This document shows, piece by piece, positions 33,779-35,886 of a DNA stretch of 35,886 nucleotides. The DNA is from Novosphingobium sp. (GTDB lineage: Bacteria > Pseudomonadota > Alphaproteobacteria > Sphingomonadales > Sphingomonadaceae). The position numbers were made by a program, and so were the translations under genes. The stretch covers positions 1 to 35,886 of the forward strand of contig JAQWKP010000341.1 of the NCBI GenBank assembly GCA_029247785.1, given 5' to 3'. Numbering within the stretch: position 1 is the first letter of the stretch; every line of letters begins with the position of its first letter. The notes under the pieces were generated by a model. The model was not told the origin of the DNA. It worked only from the letters and a program-made list of their open reading frames with translations, and did no database searches.

Positions 33779-34638
33779 ATTTCACGGTCGAACCCATCGA
33801 CGCGACATTCGGCGTGATGGTCACCGATCTCGATGCATCTACGCTCGATGACGACAGCTTTGCGCAGCTCTATGCGCTGTGGCTGGACCATGCGTTGCTG
33901 GTTCTCCCGCAACAGCATCTGACGCGCGAACAGCAGATCGCCTTTGCCGGTCGTTTCGGGCCAGCCGAAAGCGGCATTTTCGATATCTCCACCGTCAGGC
34001 CCGACGGCGACTTGCGCCGCGAGGAAATCGAGGAGGATGCCAGCTTCCTCAATATGTTGCGCGGGAATTATGACTGGCATGCCGATGGCAGCTACGGTCC
34101 AGCGCTGGCGAAGGGCGCGGTCTACAGCGCGCAGGTGGTGCCGAAGCAAGGTGGCGAGACCGGTTGGGCCGACATGCGCGCCGCCCATGACGCGCTTGAT
34201 GATGAGCTTAGGGCGAGAGTCGAGACCCTCGCCGCGCGTCATTCGATCCAGCGCGGCCAGGCACGGCGCGGGCTGGTCCATGACGAGAGGAACATCGAGC
34301 TTGGTCCCGAGTTCAATCCGCTGCGGTCGCTGGTCCGGCGGCATCCCGAGACCGGCCGCAAATCGCTGATGATGGGCCGGCATGCCTATTCGGTGCCGGA
34401 GATGACTGACACCGAATCGCGCATATTTCTCGATGGTCTCGTCGAATTCGCCTGCAGGCCGCCGCGAGTCTATTTCCATGACTGGCAGCCGGGCGATGTC
34501 GTCGTCTGGGACAATCGCAGCCTGCTGCATTGCGTGAAGCCATGGGACATGCGCGAGCCGCGTGTGATGTGGCACGCGGGAATTAGCGGTTCGCCCGAAT
34601 CTGATAGCATCCTGTCCATGGACCAGGTTCCGGCCTGA
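33775..34638 (+). CDS. TauD/TfdA-family Fe(II)/2-oxoglutarate dioxygenase (second)
   Basis: 287 residues, starting with GTG inside the PhyH stop (GTGA overlap). Iron ligands: YDWHADGSY (His102, Asp104) and LLHCVKPW (His252); the 2-oxoglutarate Arg is Arg263 in REPRVMWHAG. The N-terminal PIDATFGVMVTDLDAS and GDVVVWDNRSLLHC are hallmark TauD segments. It is only distantly like the TauD protein at 24132. The overlap with PhyH implies fixed stoichiometry and possibly consecutive oxidations of one substrate (inference). Confidence 0.9.
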   Translation: MNFTVEPIDATFGVMVTDLDASTLDDDSFAQLYALWLDHALLVLPQQHLTREQQIAFAGRFGPAESGIFDISTVRPDGDLRREEIEEDASFLNMLRGNYDWHADGSYGPALAKGAVYSAQVVPKQGGETGWADMRAAHDALDDELRARVETLAARHSIQRGQARRGLVHDERNIELGPEFNPLRSLVRRHPETGRKSLMMGRHAYSVPEMTDTESRIFLDGLVEFACRPPRVYFHDWQPGDVVVWDNRSLLHCVKPWDMREPRVMWHAGISGSPESDSILSMDQVPA

Positions 34639-34684
34639 CGGGAGCAGCTTCGGCAAGGCGGCATATTTGCGGTATGAGCGAGCC

Positions 34685-34708
34685 GACCGCATGTGTTACA
34701 CTGCGGTC
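34685..34708. promoter_or_regulatory. Quasi-palindromic candidate operator
   Basis: GACCGCA on the left and TGCGGTC on the right enclose GTGT-T-ACAC, with one extra T in the left half. The arms therefore pair over 11 positions around a single central base. It lies in the 132-base gap before the amidohydrolase at 34771, 62 bases upstream of its ATG, where a repressor or activator site would be expected. No clear -35/-10 pair is seen. Confidence 0.5.
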
Positions 34709-34770
34709 AAGCGCCCGATCGGTACCAAGCGGCGCAAGACAGAAAAACATGGGAAGAGGAGAGTTCAGTC

Positions 34771-35886
34771 ATGCTCGATCTCAAGATTGTCGGCGGCACC
34801 ATCGTCGATGGCACTGGCAGCCCCCGCTATCAGGGCGACATCGGCATTAGGGACGGCAAGATTGCTGCCCTTGGTACGGTCGACGAGGATGCGAATGAGA
34901 CCATCGACGCTTCGGGCAGGATCGTTGCCCCCGGCTTTGTCGACATTCATACCCATTATGACGTGCAGGTATTCTGGGACCCGACGCTGAGCCCGTCCTG
35001 CTATCATGGCGTGACCACCATCATCGGCGGCTATTGCGGCTTTTCAGTCGCGCCGCTGTCCGACGAATCGGGCGCATATCTGATGCCGATGCTGGCCCGG
35101 GTCGAAGGCATGCCGCTGGAAAGCCTGGAGGCTGCGACTGACTGGAAATGGTCCAGCTTCGCCGACTATCTCGGTCGCTTCGAAGGCACGGTTGCGATCA
35201 ACACCGGCTTCCTGGCAGGCCATTGCGCGATCCGCCGCTATGTCATGGGACCGGAATCGATCGAGCGCGAGGCGACGTCTGCCGAAATCCACGACATGAA
35301 GGAATTACTGCGCGAATCGATCCGTGGTGGCGCGCTCGGCTTCTCCTCGACGCTGGCTGCGACCCACAACGATGCGGACGGCAATCCGGTGCCTTCGCGG
35401 CACGCCTCACGCGAGGAATTCCTCGAACTCTATTCGGTCGTCAGCGAATTCGAAGGCACAACGGTGGAATTCCTCCCCGCGGTCGATTTCGACCAGAGCA
35501 CCTATGACATGCTCACCGATGTCTCGCTGGCAGCACAGCGCCCGGTCAACTGGAATGCGATCGGCGTAGGGTCGCTTGACGAGCGAGAAGCGCAGGAGCG
35601 CGAGTACAAGCTTGGGGCGACGGATTATGCGCGCGAACGCGGCGCGGAAGTCATCGCTCTGGCGCTACCGATGGGCGGTAGCGTGCGGCTCAACATGTAT
35701 AGCGGCTTTGTGTTCGATGCTTTCGCGGGTTGGGATTCGATGTTCCGTTTGCCCGTACCGGAACGCATGGAAAAGCTGCGCGACCCGGCATATCGCGCCG
35801 AACTCAAGGCAGGCGCGGAACAGGGCGATGGCGTGATCCAGCGACTTGCACGGTGGGACAGGTTGAAGGTCGCCGAGGTCTTTTCC
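34771..35886 (+). CDS. Amidohydrolase, D-aminoacylase-like superfamily (paralogue 3, 3' end outside window)
   Basis: 372 codons are present and the frame is open to the window edge, so the C-terminal third, including the catalytic Asp, is missing. The N-terminal part has the family pattern: IVGGTIVDGTGSPRYQGDIGI, DIHTHYDVQVFWDP (His60, His62), then GGYCGFSVAP with Cys89 as the presumed metal-bridging residue; Tyr replaces the usual Asn before it. The HMRxE position reads EFLPAVDF and the SHxK position reads NWNAIGV, so the two distal His ligands look absent. A GAGGAGAG site precedes the ATG. It resembles the proteins at 21137 and 28390 in the first 100 residues. Confidence 0.88.
   Translation, partial: MLDLKIVGGTIVDGTGSPRYQGDIGIRDGKIAALGTVDEDANETIDASGRIVAPGFVDIHTHYDVQVFWDPTLSPSCYHGVTTIIGGYCGFSVAPLSDESGAYLMPMLARVEGMPLESLEAATDWKWSSFADYLGRFEGTVAINTGFLAGHCAIRRYVMGPESIEREATSAEIHDMKELLRESIRGGALGFSSTLAATHNDADGNPVPSRHASREEFLELYSVVSEFEGTTVEFLPAVDFDQSTYDMLTDVSLAAQRPVNWNAIGVGSLDEREAQEREYKLGATDYARERGAEVIALALPMGGSVRLNMYSGFVFDAFAGWDSMFRLPVPERMEKLRDPAYRAELKAGAEQGDGVIQRLARWDRLKVAEVFS

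Overview
The window is about 36 kb of high-GC, densely packed bacterial DNA. Gene families, leaderless tight spacing, GTG/TTG starts and overall style suggest an alphaproteobacterium, most likely a sphingomonad (Erythrobacter/Novosphingobium-like). That placement is an inference from family content; there is no rRNA or other marker in the window. I found no tRNA, rRNA, CRISPR array, transposase or integrase.

Layout. Positions 1-2405 hold the end of a two-subunit molybdenum hydroxylase (small iron-sulfur subunit, then a Tat-exported large subunit). Positions 2488-6995 look like housekeeping or surface-glycan genes: a YbdG-type mechanosensitive channel, galE, a family 2 glycosyltransferase and a second, divergent glycosyltransferase. 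From 7122 to the right edge the window is almost entirely catabolic. First comes a plus-strand operon (ACMSD-like amidohydrolase, GMC oxidoreductase, crotonase closely resembling 6-oxocamphor hydrolase). Next, on the minus strand, is a block of MFS transporter, ferredoxin, P450, PQQ alcohol dehydrogenase with a haem domain, then a second P450 with an alpha/beta hydrolase. Two small membrane proteins (17977-18921) interrupt. A Baeyer-Villiger monooxygenase then faces an amidohydrolase plus flavin-dependent monooxygenase pair, followed by a TauD dioxygenase, an epoxide hydrolase with a small HAD protein, an amidohydrolase plus GMC pair, a membrane PQQ dehydrogenase, an overlapping PhyH/TauD pair, and a third amidohydrolase cut by the right edge.

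How it may work together (inference). The set contains every step of a classic alicyclic or terpenoid attack: P450 hydroxylation with a dedicated ferredoxin, oxidation of the alcohol by GMC or PQQ dehydrogenases, Baeyer-Villiger oxygen insertion, beta-diketone ring cleavage by the 6-oxocamphor-hydrolase-like enzyme, and ester, epoxide and amide/lactone-type hydrolysis. The substrate cannot be read from the sequence. No transcriptional regulator, TonB receptor, ferredoxin reductase or flavin reductase is present, so control, uptake and part of the electron supply must be encoded elsewhere.

Non-coding structure. A palindromic repeat occurs twice (2394-2448 and 25024-25188). The first copy supplies the stop codon of the molybdenum hydroxylase gene; the second is split by a near-perfect hairpin with 34-bp arms. 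Several inverted repeats sit in promoter regions (16412-16440, 30094-30147, 34685-34708) and are candidate operators.
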